A stretch of DNA of 64,000 bases from Arthrobacter sp. ISL-48 (GCF_018613805.1 NZ_JAGGPL010000008.1:88241-152240), one strand, 5' to 3'. Shown: positions 19,928 to 29,932, counted from the stretch's first letter. Translations and numbers: made by a program. The notes: generated by a model from the letters alone, not told the origin.

Positions 19928-21377
19928 TCCACGCGGATTTCTGAAAGTACGCCAGCGTGAAACCCAGCCAAGGCGTCCCGTTCCCGTCCGCATCATGGAC
20001 TGGAAGGAAGTCTACGAGGCCCAGGAAAAGGGCGTCCTGAAGGCCCAGGCCGGCCGTTGCATGGATTGCGGCGTGCCCTTCTGCCACCAGGGCTGCCCGC
20101 TGGGCAACCTGATTCCGGAATGGAACGACCTCATGTGGCGGGACAAGGGGGAGGAAGCGATTGAGCGGCTACACGCCACCAACAACTTTCCCGAATTCAC
20201 CGGCCGGCTCTGCCCCGCGCCGTGTGAGGCCTCCTGTGTGCTGGGCATCAACCAGCCCGCAGTCACCATCAAGCAGGTCGAAGTCTCGATTATTGACGAA
20301 GCTTTCGAGAACGGCTGGGTCAACCCGCTGCCTCCCGCGCGCCTGACCGGAAAGACCGTCGCCGTCGTCGGATCCGGCCCCGCCGGACTCGCCGTGGCAC
20401 AGCAACTGACCCGGGTGGGCCACACCGTCGCCGTGTATGAGCGCGACGACAAGATCGGCGGCCTCCTCCGCTACGGCATCCCCGACTTCAAGATGGAAAA
20501 GGAGCAGGTGGACCGCCGCGTCGAGCAGATGAAGGCTGAGGGCACCCGCTTCCGCACCGGCGTTGCAGTGGGCACCGACGTGACCTGGGAGCAGCTGCGG
20601 CGCCGTTATGACGCCGTCGTGGTGTGCACCGGCGCCACCGTTCCGCGTGACCTGCCCATCCCGGGCCGGGACCTGGACGGCGTCCACTACGCCATGGATT
20701 ACCTGGTACCGGCCAACCGCGTGGTGGCAGGGGAGTCCGTGGAGAACCAGATCCACGCCAATGGCAAGCACGTGATCATCCTCGGCGGCGGCGATACCGG
20801 AGCGGACTGCCTCGGCACCGCCCACCGCCATGGCGCCGCTTCAGTGACCACGCTGGCCATCGGCAAGCAGCCGCCCGCCGAGCGGGCAGGGCACCAGCCC
20901 TGGCCCACGTTCCCCACGCTCTTCGAGGTTGCCAGCGCACACGAGGAAGGCGGCGAACGCACCTACCTTGCCTCCACCGTGGAGTTTGTCGGCGAAAACG
21001 GCAAGCTGACCGGCGTCAAGGTTGCGGAGACTGAGTTCGTCGACGGCAAGCGGCTGCCCAAGGCCGGCACGGAGCGGGTTATCCCGGCGGACATCGTGTT
21101 CCTGTCCCTGGGCTTCACCGGTGCGGAGCCGGCAGGCATCACGGAACAGGTCAGCGCGGAGTTCGACGGACGCGGCAACGTGTCCCGCGACGGCTACTAC
21201 ATGACCAACACCGAGGGCATCTTCGTGGCGGGCGACGCCGGCCGCGGCCAGTCGCTCATCGTGTGGGCGATCGCCGAAGGCCGTGCCTGCGCCGCAGCCG
21301 TGGACAAGTTCCTGATGGGCAGCACCATCCTCCCTGCGCCCGTGGCGCCCACCGACCGGGCCATCGCCGTTCTCTGA
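19920..21377 (+). CDS. gltD: Glutamate synthase (NADPH), small subunit
   Basis: Feeds electrons from NADPH through FAD and 4Fe-4S clusters to GltB. N-terminal cluster cysteines lie in [17 protein letters not shown] and CPAPCEASC; the FAD loop is [10 protein letters not shown] and the NADPH loop [14 protein letters not shown] at 19920 follows CTGGAGG and overlaps the gltB stop by 8 bases. 485 residues, the normal size. Confidence 0.96.
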   Translation: MADPRGFLKVRQRETQPRRPVPVRIMDWKEVYEAQEKGVLKAQAGRCMDCGVPFCHQGCPLGNLIPEWNDLMWRDKGEEAIERLHATNNFPEFTGRLCPAPCEASCVLGINQPAVTIKQVEVSIIDEAFENGWVNPLPPARLTGKTVAVVGSGPAGLAVAQQLTRVGHTVAVYERDDKIGGLLRYGIPDFKMEKEQVDRRVEQMKAEGTRFRTGVAVGTDVTWEQLRRRYDAVVVCTGATVPRDLPIPGRDLDGVHYAMDYLVPANRVVAGESVENQIHANGKHVIILGGGDTGADCLGTAHRHGAASVTTLAIGKQPPAERAGHQPWPTFPTLFEVASAHEEGGERTYLASTVEFVGENGKLTGVKVAETEFVDGKRLPKAGTERVIPADIVFLSLGFTGAEPAGITEQVSAEFDGRGNVSRDGYYMTNTEGIFVAGDAGRGQSLIVWAIAEGRACAAAVDKFLMGSTILPAPVAPTDRAIAVL

Positions 21378-21435
21378 TGCGGGATGAACCCCGGACGTTC
21401 ATCTCCACAACAACTTAACCAATGCAGCAAACTAC

Positions 21436-21450
21436 TAGGGTAGGTATATG
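21436..21450 (+). promoter_or_regulatory. Leaderless promoter -10 box for pyk
   Basis: TAGGGT (21436-21441), six bases, then ATG at 21448. The preceding 58 bases after gltD have no ribosome binding site, so a leaderless transcript is the simplest reading. Confidence 0.5.
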
Positions 21451-22938
21451 AGACGCGCTAAAATTGTGGCCACTTTCGGACCGGCAATTGCCAGCTTTGA
21501 GAACACCCTCGCGGTGCTGGAAGCCGGCGTGGATGTTGCCCGGATGAACATGAGCCACGGCGATTATTCCGTGCACGACAACACCTATGAGAACGTGCGC
21601 AAGGCTTCGGCCTTGCTGAACAAGCCCGTGGCGATCATGGCTGACCTCCAGGGCCCGAAGATCCGCCTGGGCCGCTTCGTCGACGGCCCTCACGCCCTGT
21701 CCGTGGGCGACACGTTCACCATCACCACCGAAGACGTTCCGGGAACCCAGGACATCTGCTCCACCACGCTGAAGAGCCTCACTGAGGACGTCAACGTGGG
21801 GGATGCCCTGCTGATCGACGACGGCAAGGTTGCCCTGCGCGCCATCGAGGTTGATGACGTCAAGGTGGTCACCACGGTGACAGTGGGCGGCATGGTGTCC
21901 AACAACAAGGGCATCAACCTTCCCGGCGTGGCGGTCAACGTACCGGCGCTGAGCGAAAAGGACGAGGATGATCTTCGCTGGGCCATGCGCCGCGGTGTTG
22001 ACCTCATTGCACTGTCGTTCGTCCGCGATGCCTCCGACATTGTCCGCGTGCACGAGATCATGGACGAAGAAGGCCGCCGAGTGCCGGTCATCGCCAAGAT
22101 CGAAAAGCCGCAGGCTGTGGAGCAGCTCCACGAGATCATCGACGCTTTCGACGCGATCATGGTGGCCCGTGGCGACCTCGGCGTGGAACTTCCGCTGGAG
22201 GAAGTGCCGATCGTCCAGAAGCGCGCCATCGAACTGGCCCGCCGCTGGGCCAAGCCGGTCATCGTGGCCACCCAGGTCCTGGAATCCATGATCGACAACC
22301 CGCGGCCCACCCGCGCGGAGGCTTCGGACTGCGCCAACGCGGTGCTGGATGGTGCTGACGCTGTGATGCTCTCGGGCGAGACCAGCGTGGGCAAGTACCC
22401 GATCGAAACGGTCAAGGTCATGGCCCGGATTATCGAGTCCACCGAAGTCCACGGACTGGAGCGCGTTCCGCCGCTGGGCACCAAGCCCAAGACCCGTGGG
22501 GGCGCCATCACCCGCGCCGCCGTCGAGATCGCCGATCAGCTGGATGCGAAGTACATCTGTACGTTCACCCAGTCCGGCGATTCGGCGCGCCGCCTGTCCC
22601 GCCTGCGCCCCATCAAGCCGGTGTTCGCCTTCACCCCGGTAGAGCACGTCTGGAACCAGTTGGCGCTGACGTGGGGCATCCAGCCGGTGCTGGTCCCCAT
22701 GGTGGGCCACACCGACGAGATGACAGCCCAGGTTGACCGCAGCCTGCTGGAAATGGACCTCGTCGAGGACGGCGACCTGGTGGTCATCGCTGCCGGTTCC
22801 CCTCCCGGAAAGGCCGGTTCCACGAACTCGCTGAAGGTGCACAAGGTGGGCGACCTCGCCGACACCACTGTTCCGGGCGAGGCAGCCGGGAACAAGGAAA
22901 AGCTCGGCCCGTGGCCGGAGCGCAAGAAGAAGGCTTAG
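21448..22938 (+). CDS. pyk: Pyruvate kinase
   Basis: Last step of glycolysis, PEP + ADP to pyruvate + ATP. The start MRRAKIVATFGPA is typical; VARMNMSHG, the catalytic lysine region IAKIEKPQA, MVARGDLGVEL and the MLSGETSVGKYP loop are intact. 496 residues. The C-terminal domain carries an extra basic tail (PERKKKA). It is followed by a strong terminator and does not share an operon with the next gene, which is convergent. With PpsA (26.1 kb) in the same window, both directions of the PEP-pyruvate step are encoded nearby. Confidence 0.96.
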   Translation: MRRAKIVATFGPAIASFENTLAVLEAGVDVARMNMSHGDYSVHDNTYENVRKASALLNKPVAIMADLQGPKIRLGRFVDGPHALSVGDTFTITTEDVPGTQDICSTTLKSLTEDVNVGDALLIDDGKVALRAIEVDDVKVVTTVTVGGMVSNNKGINLPGVAVNVPALSEKDEDDLRWAMRRGVDLIALSFVRDASDIVRVHEIMDEEGRRVPVIAKIEKPQAVEQLHEIIDAFDAIMVARGDLGVELPLEEVPIVQKRAIELARRWAKPVIVATQVLESMIDNPRPTRAEASDCANAVLDGADAVMLSGETSVGKYPIETVKVMARIIESTEVHGLERVPPLGTKPKTRGGAITRAAVEIADQLDAKYICTFTQSGDSARRLSRLRPIKPVFAFTPVEHVWNQLALTWGIQPVLVPMVGHTDEMTAQVDRSLLEMDLVEDGDLVVIAAGSPPGKAGSTNSLKVHKVGDLADTTVPGEAAGNKEKLGPWPERKKKA

Positions 22939-22945
22939 TCAGTTG

Positions 22946-22986
22946 AAAAGGGAGGGTCCCCGCCATTTGGCGGGGACCTTCCCTTT
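22946..22986. terminator. Bidirectional intrinsic terminator after pyk
   Basis: AAAAGGGAGGGTCCCCGCC and GGCGGGGACCTTCCCTTTT form a long stem with a 4-base loop, with A-run and T-run on the flanks. It serves pyk on the plus strand and the convergent response regulator on the minus strand. Confidence 0.9.
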
Positions 22987-23012
22987 TGTCTTGCTTTTTG
23001 TCCGCCGTTGCG

Positions 23013-23618
23013 TCAGTTGACCTGGTTGATGATGGTCTCTGCGACCTCGCGCATGCTGAGGCGGCGGTCCATGGAGGTCTTCTGGATCCAGCGGAAGGCT
23101 TCAGGTTCCGTGAGGCCCATCTTGGTGGTCAGGAGGCTCTTGGCGCGCTCCACGAGCTTGCGGGTGGCGAACTGCTCCTGCAGGTCCGACACTTCGCTTT
23201 CCAGGGCCTTGATTTCCTCGTGGCGGGAGAGTGCGATCTCCAGGGCCGGGATGAGGTCCGCCGGGGTGAACGGCTTGACGACGTAGGCCATGGCGCCGGC
23301 GTCGCGGGCGCGTTCGACGAGTTCCTTCTGGCTGAACGCGGTCAGCAGCACCACGGGGGCGATGCGGGCCTTGACGATCTTCTCGGCGGCGGAAATGCCG
23401 TCCATGACGGGCATCTTGACGTCCATCAGGACCAGGTCCGGCTTGAGCTCCTCCGCGAGCTGGACGGCCTTCTCGCCGTTGTCTGCCTCGCCGACGACGT
23501 CATAGCCTTCGCCGCGCAGGATCTCGATGATGTCGAGGCGGATAAGGGTTTCATCTTCGGCCACAATGACGCGGCGCGCCGGCTGGGATGAGGATTTGGG
23601 CTCCGTCGGTTCAGTCAC
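23013..23618 (-). CDS. pdtaR: ANTAR-domain response regulator, PdtaR type
   Basis: Receiver domain (about residues 16-130) with acidic pocket EDE (21-23) and phospho-acceptor Asp66 in LVLMDVKMP, then a C-terminal ANTAR RNA-binding domain (about 135-195; LVERAKSLLTTKMGLTEPEAFRWIQ). Such proteins bind paired hairpins in nascent RNA and prevent termination; the mycobacterial relative PdtaR (Rv1626) is controlled by the kinase PdtaS. The partner kinase is not in the window. The GTG start at 23618 follows AAGGAGA. Convergent with pyk. Confidence 0.9.
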   Translation of the reverse strand: MTEPTEPKSSSQPARRVIVAEDETLIRLDIIEILRGEGYDVVGEADNGEKAVQLAEELKPDLVLMDVKMPVMDGISAAEKIVKARIAPVVLLTAFSQKELVERARDAGAMAYVVKPFTPADLIPALEIALSRHEEIKALESEVSDLQEQFATRKLVERAKSLLTTKMGLTEPEAFRWIQKTSMDRRLSMREVAETIINQVN

Positions 23619-23773
23619 GGGATCTCCTTGGAAAGGTACGGCGGGAACATCACTATTTTAGGCGCGCCCGCGGCTGTACTTGATCTGCATGGTCAATTGC
23701 GGCGTCGGCGGCGCGATTCTGGAATTCAGCCTATCTGCATGTAGAGTAATTCCGCGTACGTGAAGCGATCGCG

Positions 23774-23802
23774 TTGCTCACAATCAGCTGTGGGCGTACC
23801 CT
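23774..23802 (+). promoter_or_regulatory. Promoter of tRNA-Leu
   Basis: TTGCTC (23774-23779), a 17-base spacer and TACCCT (23797-23802) lie 20 bases before the tRNA. Spacing and position fit a housekeeping promoter. Confidence 0.5.
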
Positions 23803-23822
23803 GTTGGCTCCATGTAATCCGC

Positions 23823-23904
23823 GCCCGAGTGGCGGAATTGGCAGACGCGCCGCACTCAAAATGCGGTATCGAAAGGTGTGTGGGTTCGAGTCCCACCTCG
23901 GGCA
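23823..23904 (+). tRNA. tRNA-Leu (anticodon CAA)
   Basis: The acceptor strands GCCCGAG (23823-23829) and CTCGGGC (23897-23903) pair perfectly, with discriminator A. The D-arm region GGCGGAATTGGCAGACGC, the anticodon loop CTCAAAA in stem CCGCA/TGCGG (anticodon CAA), a long variable arm typical of class II tRNAs, and the GGGTTCGAGTCCC T-arm are all visible. CCA is not encoded. The gene is followed 88 bases later by an integrase relic, as expected for an integration site. Confidence 0.96.
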
Positions 23905-23942
23905 CAGTGTTTCCGCAGGTCAGCGGGGTTTTGGCTCTGAGA

Positions 23943-23973
23943 GTGTGCACAAAAGCTCGTTTTTTGTGCACAC
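23943..23973 (+). terminator. Perfect stem-loop between tRNA-Leu and the integrase relic
   Basis: GTGTGCACAAAA (23943-23954) pairs with TTTTGTGCACAC (23962-23973) over 12 positions with a T-run inside the right arm. It can terminate the tRNA transcript; it could also be an integrase or excisionase binding site, given its place. Confidence 0.6.
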
Positions 23974-23992
23974 GAAGCCTAGAATTTCAGGC

Positions 23993-25094
23993 ATGGCCAG
24001 CATCTAGGAACGCAAAAAGTCAGATGGATCCACGTCGTACACGGTCCGCTGGCGGAATCCGGTACTCGGAAACAAGAGGGAATCACCCTCGCCACATCGG
24101 GGGAGGCAGAGACCCTGAAAAGGCTCTTGGACGCCAACAACCAGTCGTTTGAAATTGCCCAGCATGCCATGGTCAAGAATCAGACCAAGTCGCCCACTGT
24201 CGAAGAGCACATTGACCTTCTGGTTCGCCCTTCCGTCGGTACGGTGCACACGTACCGGACGATGCTGAGGCTGCATATCGCCGACGTCATCGGGCATATT
24301 CCGGTCGACAAGCTCGACTACCGTCACCTGACGTACTGGATCAAGACAATGCAGGCCAAGGGCAGGTCAGCCAAAAATATCAAAAACAACTATGGCTTGA
24401 TATGTGCGGCCATGGAGACAGCCGTCATGCTGCGCTACCGAAAGGACAATCCTTGCCGCGGCGTTCAGCTCCCGTCCGGTGAAAAAGCAGAGGATGAGGC
24501 CCGGTTCCTGACGCACGCTGAATTTGGATTGATCCTGGAGTGCATGGGGGAGCGGTACAAAGCGTTCACTGAATTCCTGGTCATGACCGGTACGCGCTTC
24601 GGAGAAGCAACTGCCGTTACCGTAGCCGACATTGGGCAAGCATGCGTGTCAATAAGGCATGGAAGCGGGGGACAGATTCCGAGTACTACATCGGTGCAAC
24701 CAAGACCGGTGCCGGGAAAAGGACCGTTTCGCTGAATCCGCATGTGGTGGAAGTACTGATTCCCTTGGTGGCCAGTCGGCCTGGATCAGACTTGCTGTTT
24801 ACAACGCCAAAGGGTGAGCGGATCATTCACAAGCTGTACTGGCACCACTACTGGGTGCCCGCGGTCGAAGCGGCACAGGCTAAGGGCTTGAAGAAGTCTC
24901 CGCGCGTTCACGATCTGCGTCATACACATGCGTCGTGGTTGATCCAGGACGGCGTTTCGCTGTTCACTGTGTCCAGGCGCTTGGGTCACGCTTCGACTCG
25001 CACTACGGAGCAGGTGTACGGCCACCTGATGCCACAAGCCCTCCAGGATGCGGCTGACGCAGTTGAGCGTTCCGTGGTCGTCTGGCGCGGCTAG
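23993..25094 (+). pseudogene. Tyrosine-family phage integrase, decayed
   Basis: An ATG at 23993 starts MASI and then hits TAG at 24005-24007; beyond it the frame reads ERKKSDGSTSYTVRWRNP, a normal integrase N-terminus. Near 24075-24085 the reading shifts frame (QEGITLATSGEAETLKRLLD continues in another frame, open from about 24085 to 24735), and near 24640 it shifts again into a frame that runs to the TAG at 25094. The last part holds the catalytic box HDLRHTHASW and the GHASTRTTEQVYGHL tyrosine region. At least three lesions make it non-functional as read. It lies beside tRNA-Leu, the likely attachment site. Confidence 0.85.
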
Positions 25095-25120
25095 CAGCAG
25101 TACAGGCCGAACTGCGAGTA
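25020..25120 (+). repeat. Direct repeat, copy 1 (integrase 3' end plus about 26 bases)
   Basis: This stretch covers the last 25 codons of the integrase and the 26 bases after its stop. A diverged copy in the same orientation lies at 28573-28669. Shared blocks include GGCCACCTGATGCC, CCCTCCA, GGCTAGC, GCAGTAC, GCCGAACT and GAGTA. The two copies bracket ppsR and ppsA. Confidence 0.75.
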
Positions 25121-25135
25121 GTGGAGAATGCGATC

Positions 25136-25954
25136 ATGATCAATGACCATCTTCGGCCTGTTTACTTCCTTTCGGACAGCACCGGCATCACAGCGGAGAC
25201 TCTCGGCAACACCTTGTTGACGCAGTTCCCCGATAATAACTTTGACCGCATCACGGTCCCCTTTATCACGACCGTCGAACAGGCTAGGACCGTGGTCAGT
25301 ACCATCGACAAGCTGGCCTGCACCGGCCCACGGCCGATCGTCTTTTCCACCGCTGTTGGTGGCGAAGTCCGCCAGGTTTTGGCTACATGCCAGGGGATCA
25401 TCGTGGATCTTATCGGGACGCATGTAGGCCAGCTGGAGCAGGCCCTCGGCTCACCGGCTAGCGGCGAACCCGGCAGGGCGCATGGCCTGGGCAACGCAGA
25501 GCGGTATCAATCCCGCATGGCCGCCGTCGAGTACGCCATGGAACACGACGACGGCCAGAGCCTGCGAGCGTTGGAAAAGGCACAGGTCATCCTCGTGGCA
25601 CCGTCCCGCTGCGGCAAAACACCAACGACCATGTATCTGGCGCTTCAACACGGAATCTTCGCCGCGAACTTCCCGCTGGTGGACGAGGACTTTGAGCGGG
25701 AGGGACTCCCTAAGCCGCTGAGGCCTTTCGTTGACAAATGTTTCGGCCTCTCCTCCAACCCGCTGCGCCTGAGCCAAATCCGCACTGAGAGGCGCCGCGG
25801 CTCACCGTACGCATCGCTGCGGCAGTGCGGGTTCGAGCTGCGCAGCGCCGAGCAGTTGTACGTCTCCCACCGGATTCCGTACCTGAATTCAGCTACGGTG
25901 TCCGTGGAAGAAATGGCTGCGACCATCCTGCAGCGCATGAACCTCAAACATTAG
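25136..25954 (+). CDS. ppsR: PEP synthase regulatory protein (kinase and pyrophosphorylase)
   Basis: DUF299/PPSR family: ADP-dependent threonine kinase and Pi-dependent phosphorylase that switches PEP synthase or pyruvate phosphate dikinase off and on. The conserved [15 protein letters not shown] start and the P-loop region [16 protein letters not shown] (about residues 155-170) are present. The ATG at 25136 follows GTGGAG at nine bases and gives 272 residues; a GTG at 25121 in frame is possible. It lies 151 bases upstream of ppsA, its expected target, and begins only 41 bases after the integrase relic ends. Confidence 0.9.
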   Translation: MINDHLRPVYFLSDSTGITAETLGNTLLTQFPDNNFDRITVPFITTVEQARTVVSTIDKLACTGPRPIVFSTAVGGEVRQVLATCQGIIVDLIGTHVGQLEQALGSPASGEPGRAHGLGNAERYQSRMAAVEYAMEHDDGQSLRALEKAQVILVAPSRCGKTPTTMYLALQHGIFAANFPLVDEDFEREGLPKPLRPFVDKCFGLSSNPLRLSQIRTERRRGSPYASLRQCGFELRSAEQLYVSHRIPYLNSATVSVEEMAATILQRMNLKH

Positions 25955-26105
25955 AGAACAATTTCACAATTGTGGCTTAGCGCACATCATGTGGAAAGAG
26001 CGCCCAAGACCTGACACTGTGGACAAGATTCGCGCCCACCAACCGGTCATCGCCGTGAGCTGGGCGGCACATCTGCTTGCCATCATCTGCAAAGGAGCAG
26101 CAACT

Positions 26106-28499
26106 ATGACGACAGACATCCTGTGGTTCTCAGAACTCGGACTCAAGGACCTGGACCGGGTGGGCGGAAAGAACGCCTCCCTCGGTGAGATGGTGCAGAA
26201 CCTGACCTCCGCCGGCGTCCAGGTCCCGGACGGCTTCGCCACGACTGCCGACGCTTACCGCACCTTCCTGGCAGACTCGGGCCTGGACCAGAAAATCGCC
26301 GACCGCCTGATCGGACTGGACACCGATGACGTGACGGCTCTTGCGTCAGCCGGCCAAGAGATTCGCACTCTCATGCGCGAGACGCCCTTCCTGCCAGACT
26401 TCGAAAAGCAGATCCGGGAGTCCTACCAGCAGCTGGTGGAGAAGCATGGCGGCTCGGAGGACCTGTCCTGGGCGGTCCGTTCCAGCGCAACGGCCGAAGA
26501 CCTGCCCGACGCCTCCTTCGCCGGGCAGCAAGAAACGTTCCTGAACGTCCGCGGCATCGAAAACATCCTGCTCGCAATCAAGGACGTGTTCGCTTCCCTC
26601 TACAACGACCGCGCCATTGCCTACCGCGTGCACCACAAGTTCGAGCACGCCGAGGTGGCGCTCTCGGCCGGAATCCAGCGGATGGTGCGCTCCGACGTCG
26701 GCTCCTCCGGGGTCATGTTCACCATGGACACGGAGTCAGGGTTCAAAGACGCCGTGTTCGTCACGTCCTCCTACGGCCTAGGCGAGGCGGTCGTTCAGGG
26801 TGCCGTGAACCCTGATGAGTTCTACGTGTACAAAGCCGCGCTGCAGGCCGGCCGCCCCGCCATCCTCAAGCGCGGATTGGGTGAGAAGGCCCTCCAGATG
26901 ACTTACACGAAGAGCCGGGAGATCGGCCGCACCATCGACTTCGTACCTGTCGAGGCCTCGTTGCGGAACCGCTTCAGCCTAGACGACGACGACGTCGAGC
27001 AGCTCGCCCGCCACGCCGTCGCCATAGAGAATCACTATGGCCGTCCGATGGACATCGAATGGGGCAAGGACGGGATCGACGGTGGCTTGTACATCCTGCA
27101 GGCGCGACCGGAGACCGTGCAGTCTCGCCGGGCCTCCGGTACCCTGAGCCGTTTCCGCCTCAATGCGGCCGGCCGGGTGCTGGTAGAGGGCCGCGCAATC
27201 GGGCAGCGCATCGGTGCCGGCAGCGTCCGCATCCTCACCGCGATTGACCAGATGGCCGCCTTCAAGACTGGAGACGTCCTCGTCGCCGACATGACCGACC
27301 CGGACTGGGAACCGATCATGAAGCGTGCCTCCGCGATCGTCACCAACCGCGGCGGACGCACCTGCCACGCGGCCATCATTGCCCGCGAGCTGGGGATTCC
27401 CGCCGTGGTTGGCACCGGGGATGCCACCGATGCCCTGTCCGACGGCCTGGAGGTGACGGTCTCCTGCGCCGACGGGGAAACTGGCGTTATCTACGAAGGG
27501 CTCCTGGACTTCAGCGTAGAGGAGACCGAGATCACCCAGCTGCCCGAGGTCCCGGTCAAGGTAATGATGAATGTCGGTACCCCGGAGCAGGCGTTCACCT
27601 TCGCGCAGCTGCCCAACCACGGAGTGGGCCTGGCCCGGCTGGAATTCATCATCAACCGCCAGATCGGCATCCACCCCAAGGCACTCCTGAACCTGGACGG
27701 CCAGCCTGCGGACGTTGCTGCCGAAATCCGTGAGCGAATCGCCGCATACGACAGCCCGCGCGACTACTACATCAAGCGGCTGGCCGAAGGCGTGTCCACC
27801 ATCGCGGCGGCCTTCGCGCCGGAGCCGGTGATTGTGCGCATGTCCGACTTCAAGTCCAACGAGTACGCCAACCTCATCGGCGGACCGGCCTATGAGCCGC
27901 ACGAAGAGAACCCGATGCTCGGCTTCCGCGGCGCCTCGCGGTATCTGGAGCCGACCTTCCGGGACTGCTTCGACCTCGAGTGCGAGGCCCTCTCCTTCGT
28001 CCGCAACGAGATGGGCCTGACCAACGTCAAGTTGATGATCCCGTTCGTGCGGACCCTGGATGAGGCCCGCGGCGTCATCGAGCTGCTGGCGGAGAACGGC
28101 CTGGTCCGTGGCGAGAACGGCCTCGAAGTGATCATGATGTGCGAGATTCCGTCCAACGCGCTGCTCGCTGACGAATTCCTGGACTACTTCGACGGTTTCT
28201 CGATCGGCTCCAACGACATGACCCAGCTGGCACTGGGCCTGGACCGGGATTCCGCGATTGTCTCGGGTGGCTTCGACGAACGCGATCCTGCCGTCAAGAA
28301 GCTCCTGAGCATGGCCATCAAGGCCTGCAAGGAGCGCGGCAAATATGTCGGCATCTGCGGCCAGGGTCCCAGCGACCACGCGGACTTCGCCGAGTGGCTG
28401 GTCAGGGAGGGCATCGATTCCGTCTCCCTGAACCCCGATACCGTGGTGGATACCTGGCTCCGGCTCGCCGGCGTGGCAGCCGGGGCAGAGGTGAACTAA
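26106..28499 (+). CDS. ppsA: Phosphoenolpyruvate synthase
   Basis: Converts pyruvate + ATP + water to PEP + AMP + Pi, an entry to gluconeogenesis. The 797 residues show the N-terminal ATP-grasp domain ([25 protein letters not shown]), the swivelling phosphohistidine domain with [15 protein letters not shown] (catalytic His; the Thr two residues before it is the known PpsR target), and the PEP-binding barrel with MIPFVRT and [18 protein letters not shown] precedes the ATG at 26106; an upstream in-frame ATG at 25989 adds 39 residues unlike the family. The neighbour ppsR is its regulator. Confidence 0.95.
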   Translation: MTTDILWFSELGLKDLDRVGGKNASLGEMVQNLTSAGVQVPDGFATTADAYRTFLADSGLDQKIADRLIGLDTDDVTALASAGQEIRTLMRETPFLPDFEKQIRESYQQLVEKHGGSEDLSWAVRSSATAEDLPDASFAGQQETFLNVRGIENILLAIKDVFASLYNDRAIAYRVHHKFEHAEVALSAGIQRMVRSDVGSSGVMFTMDTESGFKDAVFVTSSYGLGEAVVQGAVNPDEFYVYKAALQAGRPAILKRGLGEKALQMTYTKSREIGRTIDFVPVEASLRNRFSLDDDDVEQLARHAVAIENHYGRPMDIEWGKDGIDGGLYILQARPETVQSRRASGTLSRFRLNAAGRVLVEGRAIGQRIGAGSVRILTAIDQMAAFKTGDVLVADMTDPDWEPIMKRASAIVTNRGGRTCHAAIIARELGIPAVVGTGDATDALSDGLEVTVSCADGETGVIYEGLLDFSVEETEITQLPEVPVKVMMNVGTPEQAFTFAQLPNHGVGLARLEFIINRQIGIHPKALLNLDGQPADVAAEIRERIAAYDSPRDYYIKRLAEGVSTIAAAFAPEPVIVRMSDFKSNEYANLIGGPAYEPHEENPMLGFRGASRYLEPTFRDCFDLECEALSFVRNEMGLTNVKLMIPFVRTLDEARGVIELLAENGLVRGENGLEVIMMCEIPSNALLADEFLDYFDGFSIGSNDMTQLALGLDRDSAIVSGGFDERDPAVKKLLSMAIKACKERGKYVGICGQGPSDHADFAEWLVREGIDSVSLNPDTVVDTWLRLAGVAAGAEVN

Positions 28500-28517
28500 C
28501 CTTCTCCGTGTCGACTC

Positions 28518-28551
28518 GAGTGCCCGCCAGGAGAAACCCCGTCGGGCACTC
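28518..28551 (+). terminator. Stem-loop after ppsA
   Basis: GAGTGCCCG (28518-28526) pairs with CGGGCACTC (28543-28551), 18 bases after the ppsA stop. No T-run follows. A second palindrome, CCATGGCGCGCCATGG, lies just beyond it. Confidence 0.55.
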
Positions 28552-28572
28552 CCGTGCCATGGCGCGCCATGG

Positions 28573-28669
28573 GGCCACCTGATGCCGTATACCCTCCAAA
28601 ATGCCTCGGACGCCGTTGAAGCGCTATCGTTTGGCGTGGCTAGCTGCAGTACCTGCCGAACTATGAGTA
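28573..28669 (+). pseudogene. Second integrase 3'-end relic (direct repeat, copy 2)
   Basis: About 50 bases read GHLMPYTLQNASDAVEALS, matching the end of the integrase at 25.0 kb (GHLMPQALQDAADAVERS), and the similarity continues through GGCTAGC and the non-coding GCAGTAC...GCCGAACT...GAGTA. Only the extreme 3' end of a gene is present, directly after the ppsA terminator region. It is the trace of another related integrase rather than of the same copy, since the divergence is roughly 30 percent. Confidence 0.7.
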
Positions 28670-28913
28670 TTTCTGCCGGGCCTGGGCTCGGGTTCCAATC
28701 ATTCTGACGGACGCCGGCGAGGGACTGGTTGATCGGACTTCGCGAAGTTGTGCAATCTCCTTCAGGTGGAACGACGTGAAGACGATCTTTCCCTTGCCCC
28801 AGACAGAATGCGGAAAGCGGAAAGTCGCCCTTCGCAGCTCCTTCACGAAGCCATGCCTCTGAGCACTTGAGGACCGAGGCAGCCTCGGCCGGTTCGAAGA
28901 ATTTGAGTTTCAT
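28661..28913 (-). pseudogene. Small HTH/excisionase-like protein, frameshifted
   Basis: From ATG 28913 the frame reads MKLKFFEPAEAASVLKCSEAW, a helix-turn-helix like that of excisionases. The continuation ELRRATFRFPHSVWGKGKIVFTSFHLKEIAQL, including the wing, lies in another frame that ends at 28661. A single frameshift near codon 23 (about 28840-28848) would join them. It follows the second integrase relic, as excisionase genes often do in integrative elements. Family assignment is by motif shape only. Confidence 0.55.
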
Positions 28914-29183
28914 GCGTTTCTTCGACCTCTCGTCATTGTGCGGTGGCGCGGACGCCATCGAGTCCTGCCTTGCACTTGGACACTGAGGACGCGACCGAGC
29001 TAATCCCGCGTCGGGATGACGGAGCGGGCAGCGGAGCCGAGGAGGCTGATTCGCGTGAAAAAGGAAACGGATACGCATGAAGAGGCCTTTGGCAGGGCAT
29101 GTAACAATGACTGAACAAATGCTTTCCTAGCGGAGGTTCTCCTACTGCGAACCGTAGGTGGGTACTACCGTTTACGGTCTGGT

Positions 29184-29609
29184 TTAGAGTGCGGCGTTGT
29201 TCAGGGCGTGCGGCGGGCGGAGGAGTCCGGGCGTGAGGCCTTCGGCGGGGTCGTTGCCCAGCTGGATCATCTTGTTGTTTTGGTTCACGTGGACTACACG
29301 GGGCTCGTAGGTCTTGGCTTCTTCGGTGGTCATTTGGGCGTAGGTGATCAGGATGACGATGTCGTTTTCCTGTACCAGGTGGGCGGCGGGGCCGTTGATG
29401 CCGATCACTCCCGAGCCTCGTTCGCCGGCGATGGTGTACGTCTCGAGGCGGGCGCCGTTGGTTACGTCGACGATGGCCACAAGCTCACCGGGAAGAATGT
29501 CGGCAGCATCGAGGAGGTCCAGGTCGACGGTGACCGAGCCGACGTAGTGCAGGTCTGCGTGCGTGACGGTGGCCCGGTGGATTTTGGACTTGAACATTGT
29601 TCGATTCAT
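29184..29609 (-). CDS. panD: Aspartate 1-decarboxylase, copy 1
   Basis: Pyruvoyl enzyme making beta-alanine for pantothenate. The self-cleavage site is Gly-Ser in [20 protein letters not shown] and the GxNGPAAH segment are conserved. 141 residues from ATG 29609 (GGAGCTCCC upstream). It is the last gene of a minus-strand series GntR, prpD, prpB, prpC, 76-residue protein, panD. A second panD at 50296-50733 is nearly identical through residue 115; no panB or panC is adjacent here. Confidence 0.94.
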   Translation of the reverse strand: MNRTMFKSKIHRATVTHADLHYVGSVTVDLDLLDAADILPGELVAIVDVTNGARLETYTIAGERGSGVIGINGPAAHLVQENDIVILITYAQMTTEEAKTYEPRVVHVNQNNKMIQLGNDPAEGLTPGLLRPPHALNNAAL

Positions 29610-29701
29610 AGGGAGCTCCAGTAGTTGGGCCTTTCTGCCGCGCGGCCACTCCACGTGAGATCCGGCATGAACACTACCCCGGTGCGGACTCGTGGAAAGT
29701 T

Positions 29702-29932
29702 CTAGTGGTCGTTCTCGGACGCACGGGGAGGCAGGAAATGTGTGAAAACCTGGTCTCCGTCGAAACGAAAAACCATCTGCCTTGAGGAGATTCCGTCGGC
29801 TGAAATCCATAGAAGCGCGTCGTCTGCCGTGACGGCCTCCACTGTTCCTTTGCGGAGCAGTTTCCCGTTATTCCAGATTTCTACGCGCTGTCCGAGTGCG
29901 CGTTGCCAATCTGGTTGCAGGTGAAGGTCCAT
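29702..29932 (-). CDS. Small uncharacterised protein (76 residues)
   Basis: No known family recognised. The core reads [20 protein letters not shown], then a [11 protein letters not shown] segment and a [11 protein letters not shown] end, suggesting a small all-beta (SH3- or PilZ-like) fold; that fold is a guess. It has no membrane segment or cysteine. A diverged relative is encoded at 49076-49273, also near a panD gene. It lies 92 bases upstream of panD and 65 bases downstream of the stem-loop following prpC, in the same orientation. Confidence 0.6.
   Translation of the reverse strand: MDLHLQPDWQRALGQRVEIWNNGKLLRKGTVEAVTADDALLWISADGISSRQMVFRFDGDQVFTHFLPPRASENDH

Noticed and set aside
24642..25094. 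Intact small integrase starting at 24642
   Set aside because: It is only the C-terminal catalytic half; the N-terminal and core-binding parts lie upstream in other frames of the same gene.
26979..29078. Minus-strand open frame of 699 codons across ppsA and the relic region
   Set aside because: It is antisense to the intact ppsA gene. Only its first part reads as a real HTH, and that part belongs to a separate short gene (28661-28913).
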